In this document: positions 23,797 through 31,507 of the stretch, piece by piece
Layout of the letters: each line of letters starts with the position of its first letter
Numbering within the stretch: position 1 is the stretch's first letter
Source of the DNA: Arthrobacter sp. M4
Lineage (GTDB): Bacteria > Actinomycetota > Actinomycetes > Actinomycetales > Micrococcaceae
DNA length: 64,000 nucleotides
NCBI RefSeq assembly: GCF_020251205.1
Contig: NZ_JAIWYX010000010.1
Span: 62,001-126,000, forward strand
Direction: 5' to 3'
Position numbers and translations under genes: made by a program
Notes under the pieces: model-generated
The model's input: only the letters and a program-made list of their open reading frames with translations
Database searches by the model: none
What the model was told of the DNA's origin: nothing

Positions 23797-25065
23797 TCAC
23801 CGTAGCCCGTGACTATGTGCCAGAGCGATGGCTTCCGTGCGGGAACGGACGTTGAGCTTCTTGAACAGGTTCCGCGCATGGAACTTGACCGTGTTCTCGC
23901 TAATGCCCATGGCCAGGGCGATGGTTCGGTTGCGGTGTCCGGCGGCCAGGTGCTGAAGAACCTCCAGTTCCCGGGCGGCAAGGTTCCATTCGGCGACCTC
24001 CCCGGCCGGGCGCGTAGGCAGGTCCAAGGGGAGCGAGACGAAAACGTCTGCACCCCAGCCCGGCATGACGTCCACCCGCAGTTGTCCGCTGAGCGCCTGC
24101 ACCCGGCGGTCCAGCCGGCCGATGCTCGGATCAGCGGCAGTGAGTTCACCGCCGCCGTCATCGCGTACGTTGATCAGCAAGTTAACGCCGTCGCAGTCCC
24201 AGTGCGTACGGATCCTGCTGACCTCGGCTTGTTCCATCATGGCCAGCACAAGCCCTCGAACGATGGCACGTGCGGCGTGGGCGACTTCGCCTGGGAGGGC
24301 CCTTCCATTCAGCGGCGGTTCGATGAATTGGACCTCAGTGCCGCTGTAGCTCGTGAGCGGTCGCAGGTCCTCCCGAAGGCGTTCGAAGGCTTTGGCGACA
24401 GGCTCTTCCACCAGGTCCGTCGTGCGGTCGCTGAGAGTGCGGAGCGCCACCAGGGCCCTGGCAGTGAGGTCAGTGACAGTTGAACGGGCTGTTGCATCGT
24501 CCAGGGAGTTGGAACGCAGTGCTGCCAGGAGTGATTCCAAGGTAGTGGAGTGCAGGTCGGTCAGTTCAGCAGTCACGCGGATCCGCTCGGCCGAGGCCGC
24601 GCGGGATTCCAGCAAGTACGACGGCGACGCATCAGCCACCTTCTCCTGGATCCGCCGCGCGGTGAGGTTCCAGAGGTACGTCACCAACTCCGTTCCGGAG
24701 TTGTTCCCGCGCTGGGCAGGCTGAGGATCCGTGAAGACCAGAAGGGCCTGGCTGGGGGCGTGTTTCATGGCCAGAACCGGGCGGTTCCGGCCGGCCAGCT
24801 GGGTTTCACCGAACCAGGGAGACTCGTCTGCAAGGACACCGTGAAGTGCGTCAAGCTCGGCAATGGATACCCGGGAAGTGATTTCTTCCGCGCCAGCCTT
24901 CTTCTGCGGCCGACCCGTACAGTCTTCGGTGAAGATGACCAGCGCACTGCTTCCAATGAAGGGGAGCGTGGCGTCACGCAGCCGCTCGGCTATCTGGATC
25001 AGAGGGGCATCGGCCAAAGCTGCCACCGAATGTAGCAACGGCCAAGGCAGGTCTGAAAGGGCCAT
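23797..25065 (-). CDS. LuxR-type regulator with a degenerate histidine-kinase-like sensor region
   Basis: 422 residues. Residues about 1-140 look like a GAF-type sensor. Next is a HisKA_3-like helix (RIRVTAELTDLHSTTLESLL), where Thr169 stands at the phospho-acceptor His of ARELHD-type kinases. An HATPase-like domain follows, with DDGGGE and PGWGADVFVSLPL kept but the N-box Asn and His replaced (AMMEQ). The C-terminus is a LuxR/NarL helix-turn-helix (LAARELEVLQHLAAGHRNRTIA, then SENTVKFHARNLFKKLNV). I therefore infer a one-component regulator built from a kinase that no longer phosphorylates. The ATG at 25063-25065 has GAAGGA; GTG/ATG codons 39-42 nt upstream have none. It is divergent from araB. 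Confidence 0.82.
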   Translation of the reverse strand: MALSDLPWPLLHSVAALADAPLIQIAERLRDATLPFIGSSALVIFTEDCTGRPQKKAGAEEITSRVSIAELDALHGVLADESPWFGETQLAGRNRPVLAMKHAPSQALLVFTDPQPAQRGNNSGTELVTYLWNLTARRIQEKVADASPSYLLESRAASAERIRVTAELTDLHSTTLESLLAALRSNSLDDATARSTVTDLTARALVALRTLSDRTTDLVEEPVAKAFERLREDLRPLTSYSGTEVQFIEPPLNGRALPGEVAHAARAIVRGLVLAMMEQAEVSRIRTHWDCDGVNLLINVRDDGGGELTAADPSIGRLDRRVQALSGQLRVDVMPGWGADVFVSLPLDLPTRPAGEVAEWNLAARELEVLQHLAAGHRNRTIALAMGISENTVKFHARNLFKKLNVRSRTEAIALAHSHGLR

Positions 25066-25142
25066 AGGGGATTCCTTCAGGGGCTGATGGGCGACGGCGC
25101 TCATCACGACATTCTACCGGCGTGGCTCATCGCCCTCTGCTC

Positions 25143-25171
25143 TTGACGTTCCATGTTGTTAGCGCTAACAA
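25143..25171 (+). promoter_or_regulatory. araBDA promoter with a LacI-type operator
   Basis: TTGACG (25143-25148), a 17-nt spacer and TAACAA (25166-25171) as -10. The perfect palindrome TTGTTAGCGCTAACAA (25156-25171) covers the spacer and the -10. The half AGCGCTAACAA recurs in the abfA promoter. This is a classic LacI-family operator with a central CG, so repression by the LacI protein at 34618-35622 is likely. Confidence 0.7.
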
Positions 25172-25216
25172 TTGAAAGCAGCCCATGACGGGGTTTGACG
25201 TGTGAGGACATAGAAA

Positions 25217-27025
25217 ATGGATGCCACAACTGACAGCTACGTGATCGGCGTGGACTACGGCACGCTTTCCGGCCGGGCCGTGGTGGTTCGGGTTTCTGAT
25301 GGCAAGGAAGTCGGCAGTGCGGTGCACCACTACACGCACGCCGTCGTCACCGATGCGATCCCTGGCGTTTCTCACGTAAAGCTGCCAGCCGACTGGGCCC
25401 TGCAGGTTCCCAACGACTATCGCGACGTGCTGCGCGTGGCTGTTCCGGCAGCGGTGCGCGACGCCGGGATAGACCCTGCCGCCGTCGTTGGTATTGGCAC
25501 GGACTTCACCGCCTGCACCATGGTGCCGGTCACCGCGGACGGAATTCCGTTAAACGAGCTGCCGCAGTTCGCCGACCGGCCGCACGCGTTCGTGAAGCTG
25601 TGGCGTCACCACGCGGCGCAGCCGCAGGCAGATCGGATAAACCGCCTGGCGGAGGACCGCGGCGAGAACTGGTTGCCGCGGTACGGCGGCCTGATTTCCT
25701 CGGAATGGGAGTTCGCCAAGGCGCTGCAAGTCCTCGAGGAGGACCCCGAGGTCTACGCGGCGATGGACCGTTGGGTGGAGGCCGCCGACTGGATCGTCTG
25801 GCAGCTCACCGGACGCTACGTGCGCAACGCGTGCACGGCCGGATACAAGGGCATTTACCAGGACGGCCGCTATCCCTCCGAGGAGTTCCTGGCCGAGCTC
25901 AACCCGCAGTTCAAGGACTTCGTCGCCGCCAAGCTGGAACACACCATCGGCCGACTCGGCGACGCCGCCGGCTACCTCACGGAGGAGGCCGCGGCTTGGA
26001 CGGGCCTGCCTGTGGGCATCGCGGTGGCGGTCGGGAATGTCGACGCTCACGTCACGGCACCGGCGGCCGGCGCCGTGGAACCCGGGCAAATGGTGGCAAT
26101 TATGGGGACGTCCACCTGCCACGTTATGAACGGCGACGTCCTCCGGGAGGTCCCGGGAATGTGCGGCGTGGTGGACGGCGGGATCGTCGACGGGCTGTGG
26201 GGTTACGAGGCCGGGCAGTCCGGCGTCGGCGACATCTTTGGGTGGTTCACCAAGAACGGCGTCCCGCCCGCGTACCACTCTGCCGCAGAGGCAGCTGGCG
26301 TTGGCATTCATGAATACCTCACCGAACTCGCAGCCAGGCAGGAAATCGGCGAGCACGGGCTGATCGCCCTCGACTGGCACAGCGGCAACCGCTCAGTGCT
26401 GGTGGATCACGAACTGTCCGGCGTGGTGGTGGGGCAGACCCTGGCGACCAAGCCCGAGGACACCTACCGTGCGCTGCTCGAGGCTACGGCCTTCGGCACG
26501 CGGGTCATTGTGGATACCTTCCGCGATTCCGGCGTACCCGTGCGCGAATTCATCGTCGCCGGCGGCTTGCTGCAGAACCTGTTGCTGATGCAGATTTACG
26601 CCGACGTGCTGAACCTTCCGCTGTCCACCATCGGTTCCGAACAGGGCCCGGCGCTGGGTTCAGCCATTCACGCCGCCGTTGCGGCTGGAAAGTACGACGA
26701 CGTCAGGTCGGCTGCCGGTGTTATGGGCGCCGAGCCTGGGGCTGTCTTTACGCCGATTCCGGAGAACGTGGTGGCGTACGAGGCGCTCTACCGCGAATAC
26801 CTCCTGTTACATGACTTCTTTGGACGTGGCGCCAACGACGTTATGCACCGGCTGAAGGCGATCCAGCGTGCGGCGAAAGCCATGGGTTCGGGCGGCGTCG
26901 CCGGTGCCACCGGGGGTGCTGCGGCTGGGGTTGCTGGCGGTGTTGCTGGCAGTGTTGCAGGCAGTGTTGCTGGCACAGCATCGGACGACGAATCCGCTGC
27001 CGTCGCGACCGGAGCCACGCGATGA
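25217..27025 (+). CDS. araB: L-ribulokinase
   Basis: Phosphorylates L-ribulose to L-ribulose 5-phosphate, the second step of L-arabinose catabolism. It is a FGGY-family carbohydrate kinase of 602 residues: N-terminal YVIGVDYGTLSGRAVVV (phosphate 1), GIGTDFTACTMVPV, MVAIMGTSTCHVM (phosphate 2), and FIVAGGLLQNLLLMQIYADV (adenosine site). The last 45 or so residues are an odd Gly/Ala/Val tail made of 12-bp repeats (VAGG-VAGS-VAGS-VAGT) that most AraB proteins lack. It is coupled to araD by ATGA. The order araB-araD-araA and the upstream operator define an arabinose operon. Confidence 0.96.
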   Translation: MDATTDSYVIGVDYGTLSGRAVVVRVSDGKEVGSAVHHYTHAVVTDAIPGVSHVKLPADWALQVPNDYRDVLRVAVPAAVRDAGIDPAAVVGIGTDFTACTMVPVTADGIPLNELPQFADRPHAFVKLWRHHAAQPQADRINRLAEDRGENWLPRYGGLISSEWEFAKALQVLEEDPEVYAAMDRWVEAADWIVWQLTGRYVRNACTAGYKGIYQDGRYPSEEFLAELNPQFKDFVAAKLEHTIGRLGDAAGYLTEEAAAWTGLPVGIAVAVGNVDAHVTAPAAGAVEPGQMVAIMGTSTCHVMNGDVLREVPGMCGVVDGGIVDGLWGYEAGQSGVGDIFGWFTKNGVPPAYHSAAEAAGVGIHEYLTELAARQEIGEHGLIALDWHSGNRSVLVDHELSGVVVGQTLATKPEDTYRALLEATAFGTRVIVDTFRDSGVPVREFIVAGGLLQNLLLMQIYADVLNLPLSTIGSEQGPALGSAIHAAVAAGKYDDVRSAAGVMGAEPGAVFTPIPENVVAYEALYREYLLLHDFFGRGANDVMHRLKAIQRAAKAMGSGGVAGATGGAAAGVAGGVAGSVAGSVAGTASDDESAAVATGATR

Positions 27026-27786
27026 GCCCGCTCCTGGACACCATCGCCCGGCTCCGACGCGAAGTCTGTGCACTGCATTCCGAACTGACCCGCTACGAAC
27101 TGGTCGTGTGGACCGCTGGCAACGTTTCAGCCCGTGTCCCCGGCTATGAGCTGATGGTCATTAAGCCCTCCGGCGTCGCCTACGACGCGCTCACACCCGA
27201 AGACATCGTCGTCACCGATCTCTTTGGGGAGCCTGTGAGCGGTGGCTTCGAAACACGTGGTTTCGAGAAAGGCGACGCCGGAGACGTCACTTCCAGGGAG
27301 GCCCAGGCCGGGGACGGCAACTGGGTGCAATGGGGCAATCCTGTGCTGGCGCCGTCGTCGGACACTGCCGCGCACGCCTACGTTTACCGGAACATGCCGG
27401 AGGTAGGTGGAGTGGTCCACACCCACTCCACCTACGCCACAGCGTGGGCCGCCCGAGGTGAGCCCATCCCGTGCGTCCTGACCATGATGGGTGATGAATT
27501 CGGCGGCGAGATCCCAGTGGGCCCGTTTGCACTGATCGGGGATGACTCGATCGGGCGGGGCATCGTGGAAACACTCCGGGCTTCAAAGTCTCCGGCGGTG
27601 CTCATGAAGAATCACGGCCCGTTCACGGTGGGCAAGGACGCCCGGGCCGCGGTGAAGGCCGCCGTGATGTGCGAAGAAGTTGCCAGGACCGTCCATATTT
27701 CCCGTCAACTTGGCGAACCGTTGCCGATCGACGAGGCCAAGATCGCTTCCCTCTACCACCGCTACCAGAACGTTTACGGCCAGTAG
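27022..27786 (+). CDS. araD: L-ribulose-5-phosphate 4-epimerase
   Basis: Converts L-ribulose 5-phosphate to D-xylulose 5-phosphate. A 254-residue class II aldolase/epimerase fold. Zinc-binding residues appear in VVHTHSTYATAWAA (the two His of HTH), with the third His further on in the family's pattern. The N-terminal TAGNVSARVP phosphate loop and VLMKNHGPFTVG are typical. It is about 25 residues longer than E. coli AraD, with extra residues near 75-100 (GFEKGDAGDVTSREAQAGDG). It is coupled to araB by ATGA; araA follows after 47 nt. Confidence 0.95.
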   Translation: MSPLLDTIARLRREVCALHSELTRYELVVWTAGNVSARVPGYELMVIKPSGVAYDALTPEDIVVTDLFGEPVSGGFETRGFEKGDAGDVTSREAQAGDGNWVQWGNPVLAPSSDTAAHAYVYRNMPEVGGVVHTHSTYATAWAARGEPIPCVLTMMGDEFGGEIPVGPFALIGDDSIGRGIVETLRASKSPAVLMKNHGPFTVGKDARAAVKAAVMCEEVARTVHISRQLGEPLPIDEAKIASLYHRYQNVYGQ

Positions 27787-27833
27787 CGCCGGGCCGCCTC
27801 CAAAGACTCGACAAGAACTTCCAGGAGAGACAC

Positions 27834-29354
27834 ATGACTTCAGCAGCTTCAACCTCCCTCGACGGCTACGAGGTCTGGTTCCTCACCGGCAGCCAGCACC
27901 TCTACGGCGAGGACGTCCTCAAGCAGGTTGCCGCGCAGTCCCAAGAGATCGTCGACGCCCTCAACGCTTCCGCCGCCGTTCCGGTGAAGTTGGTGTGGAA
28001 GCCCGTGCTGACCGATTCGGACGCGATCCGTCGCACCGCGTTGGACGCCAATTCGGACGATTCAGTGATCGGCGTGACGGCGTGGATGCACACATTCAGC
28101 CCGGCCAAGATGTGGATCCAGGGTCTGGACCTCCTACGCAAGCCGCTGCTCCACCTACACACTCAGTCCAACGTCGAACTCCCGTGGGCGGACATCGATT
28201 TCGACTTCATGAACCTCAACCAGGCTGCGCATGGTGACCGTGAGTTCGGGTACATCCAGTCCCGTCTTGGGGTGCCGCGGAAGACCGTCGTCGGGCATGT
28301 CACCAATCCCGAAGTTGCCCGACAAGTGGGCGTCTGGCAGCGCGCTGCCGCCGGGTGGGCTGCTGTTCGCAGCCTGAAGCTGACCCGCTTCGGCGACAAC
28401 ATGCGCAATGTCGCCGTCACCGAAGGTGACAAGACCGAGGCGGAGTTGCGCCTCGGCGTGTCCGTCAACACCTGGTCTGTCAACGAACTGGCCGACGCGG
28501 TCCACACCACGGCAGAGTCCGACGTCGACGCCCTGGTTGCGGAGTACGAGCGGCTTTACGAGGTGGGGCCGGAGCTGCGCCCCGGCGGCGCGAGGCACGA
28601 GTCGCTGCGCTACAGCGCGCGGATTGAAATCGGCCTGCGAGGCTTTTTGGAGGCGAATGGTTCCGCCGCGTTTACGACGTCGTTCGAGGACCTTGGTGAG
28701 CTGCGGCAGTTGCCGGGCATGGCAGTCCAGCGGCTGATGGCCGAGGGCTATGGCTTCGGTGCTGAGGGCGACTGGAAGACTGCGATCCTGGTCCGTGCTG
28801 CCAAGGTGATGGGTGCCGGGCTGCCGGGCGGTGCGTCGTTGATGGAGGACTACACTTACCACCTTGTCCCCGGGGAGGAGAAGATCCTCGGCGCGCACAT
28901 GCTGGAGGTCTGCCCCTCCCTGACGGCGTCGAAGCCGCGCGTGGAGGTCCATCCGCTGGGCATCGGTGGCAAGGAAGACCCGGTGCGCCTGGTGTTCGAC
29001 ACCGATGCAGGTGCCGGTGTCGTCGTCGCCTTGTCCGACATGCGCGACAGGTTCCGTTTGGTCGCGAACGCCGTCGACGTCGTCGAACTTCCCGCGCCGC
29101 TGCCGAACCTGCCGGTTGCCCGGGCGCTATGGGAGCCCAAGCCGGACTTCGCGACGTCGGCCGCTGCCTGGCTGACTGCCGGCGCGGCGCACCACACAGT
29201 GCTGTCCACGCAGGTGGGCATTGAGGTATTCGAGGACTTCGCGGAGATGGCCCGCACCGAGCTGCTGACCATCGACGAGGGCACCACAATTAAGAAGTTC
29301 AAGAAGGAGCTGGCCTGGAACGCGGCCTACTACAGGTTGGCCGGGGGGATTTAG
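27834..29354 (+). CDS. araA: L-arabinose isomerase
   Basis: Isomerises L-arabinose to L-ribulose using Mn2+. It has 506 residues, normal length. Motifs are YEVWFLTGSQHLYGEDVLKQ at the N-terminus, WMHTFSPAKMWIQGL, HLHTQSNVELPWADIDFDFM, and the metal-site segments GAEGDWKTA and SLMEDYTYH. The frame is open upstream to 27669, but the ATG at 27834 follows CAGGAGAG and gives the canonical N-terminus. It completes the araBDA operon, and the downstream arabinofuranosidase gene supplies its substrate. Confidence 0.97.
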   Translation: MTSAASTSLDGYEVWFLTGSQHLYGEDVLKQVAAQSQEIVDALNASAAVPVKLVWKPVLTDSDAIRRTALDANSDDSVIGVTAWMHTFSPAKMWIQGLDLLRKPLLHLHTQSNVELPWADIDFDFMNLNQAAHGDREFGYIQSRLGVPRKTVVGHVTNPEVARQVGVWQRAAAGWAAVRSLKLTRFGDNMRNVAVTEGDKTEAELRLGVSVNTWSVNELADAVHTTAESDVDALVAEYERLYEVGPELRPGGARHESLRYSARIEIGLRGFLEANGSAAFTTSFEDLGELRQLPGMAVQRLMAEGYGFGAEGDWKTAILVRAAKVMGAGLPGGASLMEDYTYHLVPGEEKILGAHMLEVCPSLTASKPRVEVHPLGIGGKEDPVRLVFDTDAGAGVVVALSDMRDRFRLVANAVDVVELPAPLPNLPVARALWEPKPDFATSAAAWLTAGAAHHTVLSTQVGIEVFEDFAEMARTELLTIDEGTTIKKFKKELAWNAAYYRLAGGI

Positions 29355-29434
29355 CTCCAGAAGCGGGCTTCGGGGTTCCAACGGTGGTCGTTTCGGCAGC
29401 ACGCTTGGAGGTGGCTGGAATAAATCCAAACTAC

Positions 29435-29446
29435 ATGCGTTTGCAT
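29435..29446. promoter_or_regulatory. ATGC-GTTT-GCAT dyad upstream of the dioxygenase gene
   Basis: A short inverted repeat, ATGC (29435-29438) and GCAT (29443-29446), 56 nt upstream of the dioxygenase start in the 147-nt gap after araA. It could be a MarR-type operator, as known for quinone-response dioxygenase/esterase operons in other bacteria; the evidence is weak. Confidence 0.25.
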
Positions 29447-29501
29447 CTACATCAGTCGGCTGGGCAGTCCAGGCGACCCAAGTAGCCCGGGAGGGGCCAC
29501 C

Positions 29502-30512
29502 ATGACAGCTGCAACGCAGGGCCTGCACCACGTCACCGCTATTGCGGGCAACCCGCAGGCCAACATCGACTTCTACATCAAGGGTTTGGGACTGCGGCTG
29601 GTCAAGAAGACGGTCAACTTCGACGATCCCGCTACCTACCACCTCTACTACGGCGACGAATCCGGCAAACCAGGTACGCTCATGACCTTCTTCCCGTGGA
29701 ACGGAATCGCTCCCGGCCGGATCGGTGCGGGCCAGTCCACCTCCACCGCCTTCTCCGTGCCGGAGGGCAGCCTCGGCTGGTGGCGCGAACACTTCAAGGC
29801 GCTTGGGGTGGAATCCACTATTGTGCGCGTTTCGCCGGATGAAGAGCGGCTTTCCCTGCGGGACCCCGACGGGCTCCAACTGGACCTCGTGGCATCGTCA
29901 ACCACCGATCCGCGTGATCCTTGGGATTCTGCTTCGGTCCCCGCCGAGCACGCAGTCCGCGGCCAGCACTCGTCGGTGCTCACCGTGAACAATCCCGAGG
30001 GAACGCTGGCCACCCTCACCGATGCCCTCGGGCTCAGCATCCTCTCCGAAACGGGCAACACCACGCGGCTGGCTGCCGGCGATGGCAGCGCTGGCAACAT
30101 CATCGACGTCGTCGCCGACCCCCGCGCACAGTACGGACTCACTGCTGGCGGGACGGTCCACCACATCGCCTTCCGCGTCCCGGACCAGGCCACGCAGGAG
30201 CTGTGGCGGCAGGAGCTAATCGGCCGCGGCTACCGCGTGACGGCCATCCTCGATCGGCAGTACTTCAAGTCCATCTACTTCCGCGAGCCCGGCGGCGTCC
30301 TCTTCGAGATTGCCACGGACACCCCCGGTTTCAACGTCGACGAGCCGCTGCTCGAGCTCGGGCGCTCGCTGAAGCTGCCACCATGGCTGGAGCCTTCCCG
30401 AGAGGAGATCGAGCAGGCCGTGGCCCGCATCGAGCTGCCGTCCGAGAACAACCCGGCCGTCGAGAACAGCCCGGCCGTTGAGAACAACCCTACTGCTGGA
30501 TTGGAGGGCTGA
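29502..30512 (+). CDS. Ring-cleaving dioxygenase of the VOC/glyoxalase family (MhqO-like)
   Basis: A 336-residue protein with tandem VOC modules: GLHHVTAIAGNPQANIDFY (residues 6-24) begins the first, and TVHHIAFRVPDQATQELWRQ near residue 215 begins the second. Metal ligands are expected at His9/His10, His217/His218 and a Glu in FREPGGVLFEIATD. MhqO/MhqA-type members cleave hydroquinone or catechol rings and protect against quinones. The partner esterase follows after 1 nt, as in MhqD/MhqO-type pairs. The C-terminus ends in an 18-bp repeat (AVENSP/AVENNP). Family call strong, substrate inferred. Confidence 0.85.
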   Translation: MTAATQGLHHVTAIAGNPQANIDFYIKGLGLRLVKKTVNFDDPATYHLYYGDESGKPGTLMTFFPWNGIAPGRIGAGQSTSTAFSVPEGSLGWWREHFKALGVESTIVRVSPDEERLSLRDPDGLQLDLVASSTTDPRDPWDSASVPAEHAVRGQHSSVLTVNNPEGTLATLTDALGLSILSETGNTTRLAAGDGSAGNIIDVVADPRAQYGLTAGGTVHHIAFRVPDQATQELWRQELIGRGYRVTAILDRQYFKSIYFREPGGVLFEIATDTPGFNVDEPLLELGRSLKLPPWLEPSREEIEQAVARIELPSENNPAVENSPAVENNPTAGLEG

Positions 30513-30513
30513 C

Positions 30514-31146
30514 ATGACGGCCACAAAAACGCTGACCGACTGGCCGCACCTTTATGTTCCTGGCCAGCCCGGCGCGCCCGTCTTCCTCTTGCTCCACGGC
30601 ACAGGCGGTGACGAGCGAAGCCTGCGGCCGCTCGCCGTCGAACTTGACCCCGACGCCGGCATGCTGGCACCGCGCGGACGGGTCAGCGAAGATGGGATGA
30701 ATCGTTGGTTCCGGCGTCACGCTGAGGGCGTTTTCGACGTAGACGACGTCATCTCCCGCTCGGCCGATCTGGCCGGCTTTATTGAAGCGGCCCGCGAACA
30801 ATACGGCCTCGACGGCAGGGCGATTGTCGCCGTCGGATTCTCCAATGGAGCGAATATCGCGCTGGCCACTGCGCTGCTGCACCCCGCTTCCCTGGACAGG
30901 GTGGTCGCCTTCTCCGGCATGTATCCGCTGGGGGAGCGGGAGTCGTCGTCCGACCTCACCGCGAGCCGGATCCTGATGGTGAACGGCGACGCCGACCCAA
31001 TGGCGCCCCTGCCGAGCGTCACCCGTGCGGTGGGCGCCCTCCGCGGGAGGGGTGCCGAGGTCGAGCAGCACCTCCGTCCCGGCGGCCACGGTATTGCGCA
31101 GGCCGACCTGACCGCTGCGCGGGAGTGGCTAAGCAGCGCCACCTAG
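30514..31146 (+). CDS. Carboxylesterase/phospholipase family hydrolase (MhqD-like)
   Basis: A 210-residue alpha/beta hydrolase. LLLHGTGGDERSL is the oxyanion region, GFSNGANIALA carries the nucleophile Ser, NGDADPMAP carries the Asp, and LRPGGHGI carries the His. An ATG at 30514 lies one base after the dioxygenase stop; an earlier in-frame codon at 30478 overlaps that gene and lacks a Shine-Dalgarno. Pairing with the VOC dioxygenase suggests a role in quinone or aromatic detoxification. Confidence 0.85.
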   Translation: MTATKTLTDWPHLYVPGQPGAPVFLLLHGTGGDERSLRPLAVELDPDAGMLAPRGRVSEDGMNRWFRRHAEGVFDVDDVISRSADLAGFIEAAREQYGLDGRAIVAVGFSNGANIALATALLHPASLDRVVAFSGMYPLGERESSSDLTASRILMVNGDADPMAPLPSVTRAVGALRGRGAEVEQHLRPGGHGIAQADLTAAREWLSSAT

Positions 31147-31181
31147 AAATGGCGACTTCCCAACGGCGATGGAATCCCCGT

Positions 31182-31286
31182 TCAACCGAACGTCATGAGA
31201 ATGAGGACCAGGACAACCATGGCAATCGCCATCACGGTTGCATGTGTGCGTCTGTGGACTTGTGATTGAGTCGCCGGGGATTCCAT
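31182..31286 (-). CDS. 34-residue single-pass membrane peptide
   Basis: A short frame with a good GAGGAG Shine-Dalgarno 7 nt before the ATG (31284-31286). The product begins MESPATQSQVHRRTHATV and ends with a hydrophobic helix (MAIAMVVLVLILMTFG). The basic segment followed by a membrane helix suggests an N-in orientation. It lies convergent to the esterase gene and divergent from abfA. It has no recognised homologue and is supported only by its ribosome site and composition. The first 12 bases are repeated in inverted orientation just past the stop (31169-31180). Confidence 0.5.
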   Translation of the reverse strand: MESPATQSQVHRRTHATVMAIAMVVLVLILMTFG

Positions 31287-31403
31287 GCCGTTCTCCTCAT
31301 CGTGGGATTTAGCGTTCGGTTGCCCGATACTGCCGGCCTGATTGGCCCTTACGTTTACCGTTCCCCTGCCCGGACGATTTAGACCGAAGTGGCGAAAGAG
31401 CCC

Positions 31404-31431
31404 TTGACTCCCGCTGTGGCAGCGCTAACAA
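31404..31431 (+). promoter_or_regulatory. abfA promoter with a LacI-type operator
   Basis: TTGACT (31404-31409), a 16-nt spacer and TAACAA (31426-31431). The segment AGCGCTAACAA (31421-31431) is identical to the right half of the araB operator, while the left half (TGTGGC) is degenerate. The layout is the same as at araB, so co-regulation is likely. Confidence 0.6.
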
Positions 31432-31507
31432 TGTTTCTATAACGTTGTAAATCGCTCAGGAAACACGCAAGGCGCGCCTGGGGAACACCAGAGATAAGGA
31501 CCCACCC

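Noticed and set aside
27669..27833. N-terminal extension of AraA
   Set aside because: It lies within and just after araD, lacks similarity, and the ATG at 27834 has a good ribosome site and gives the canonical start.
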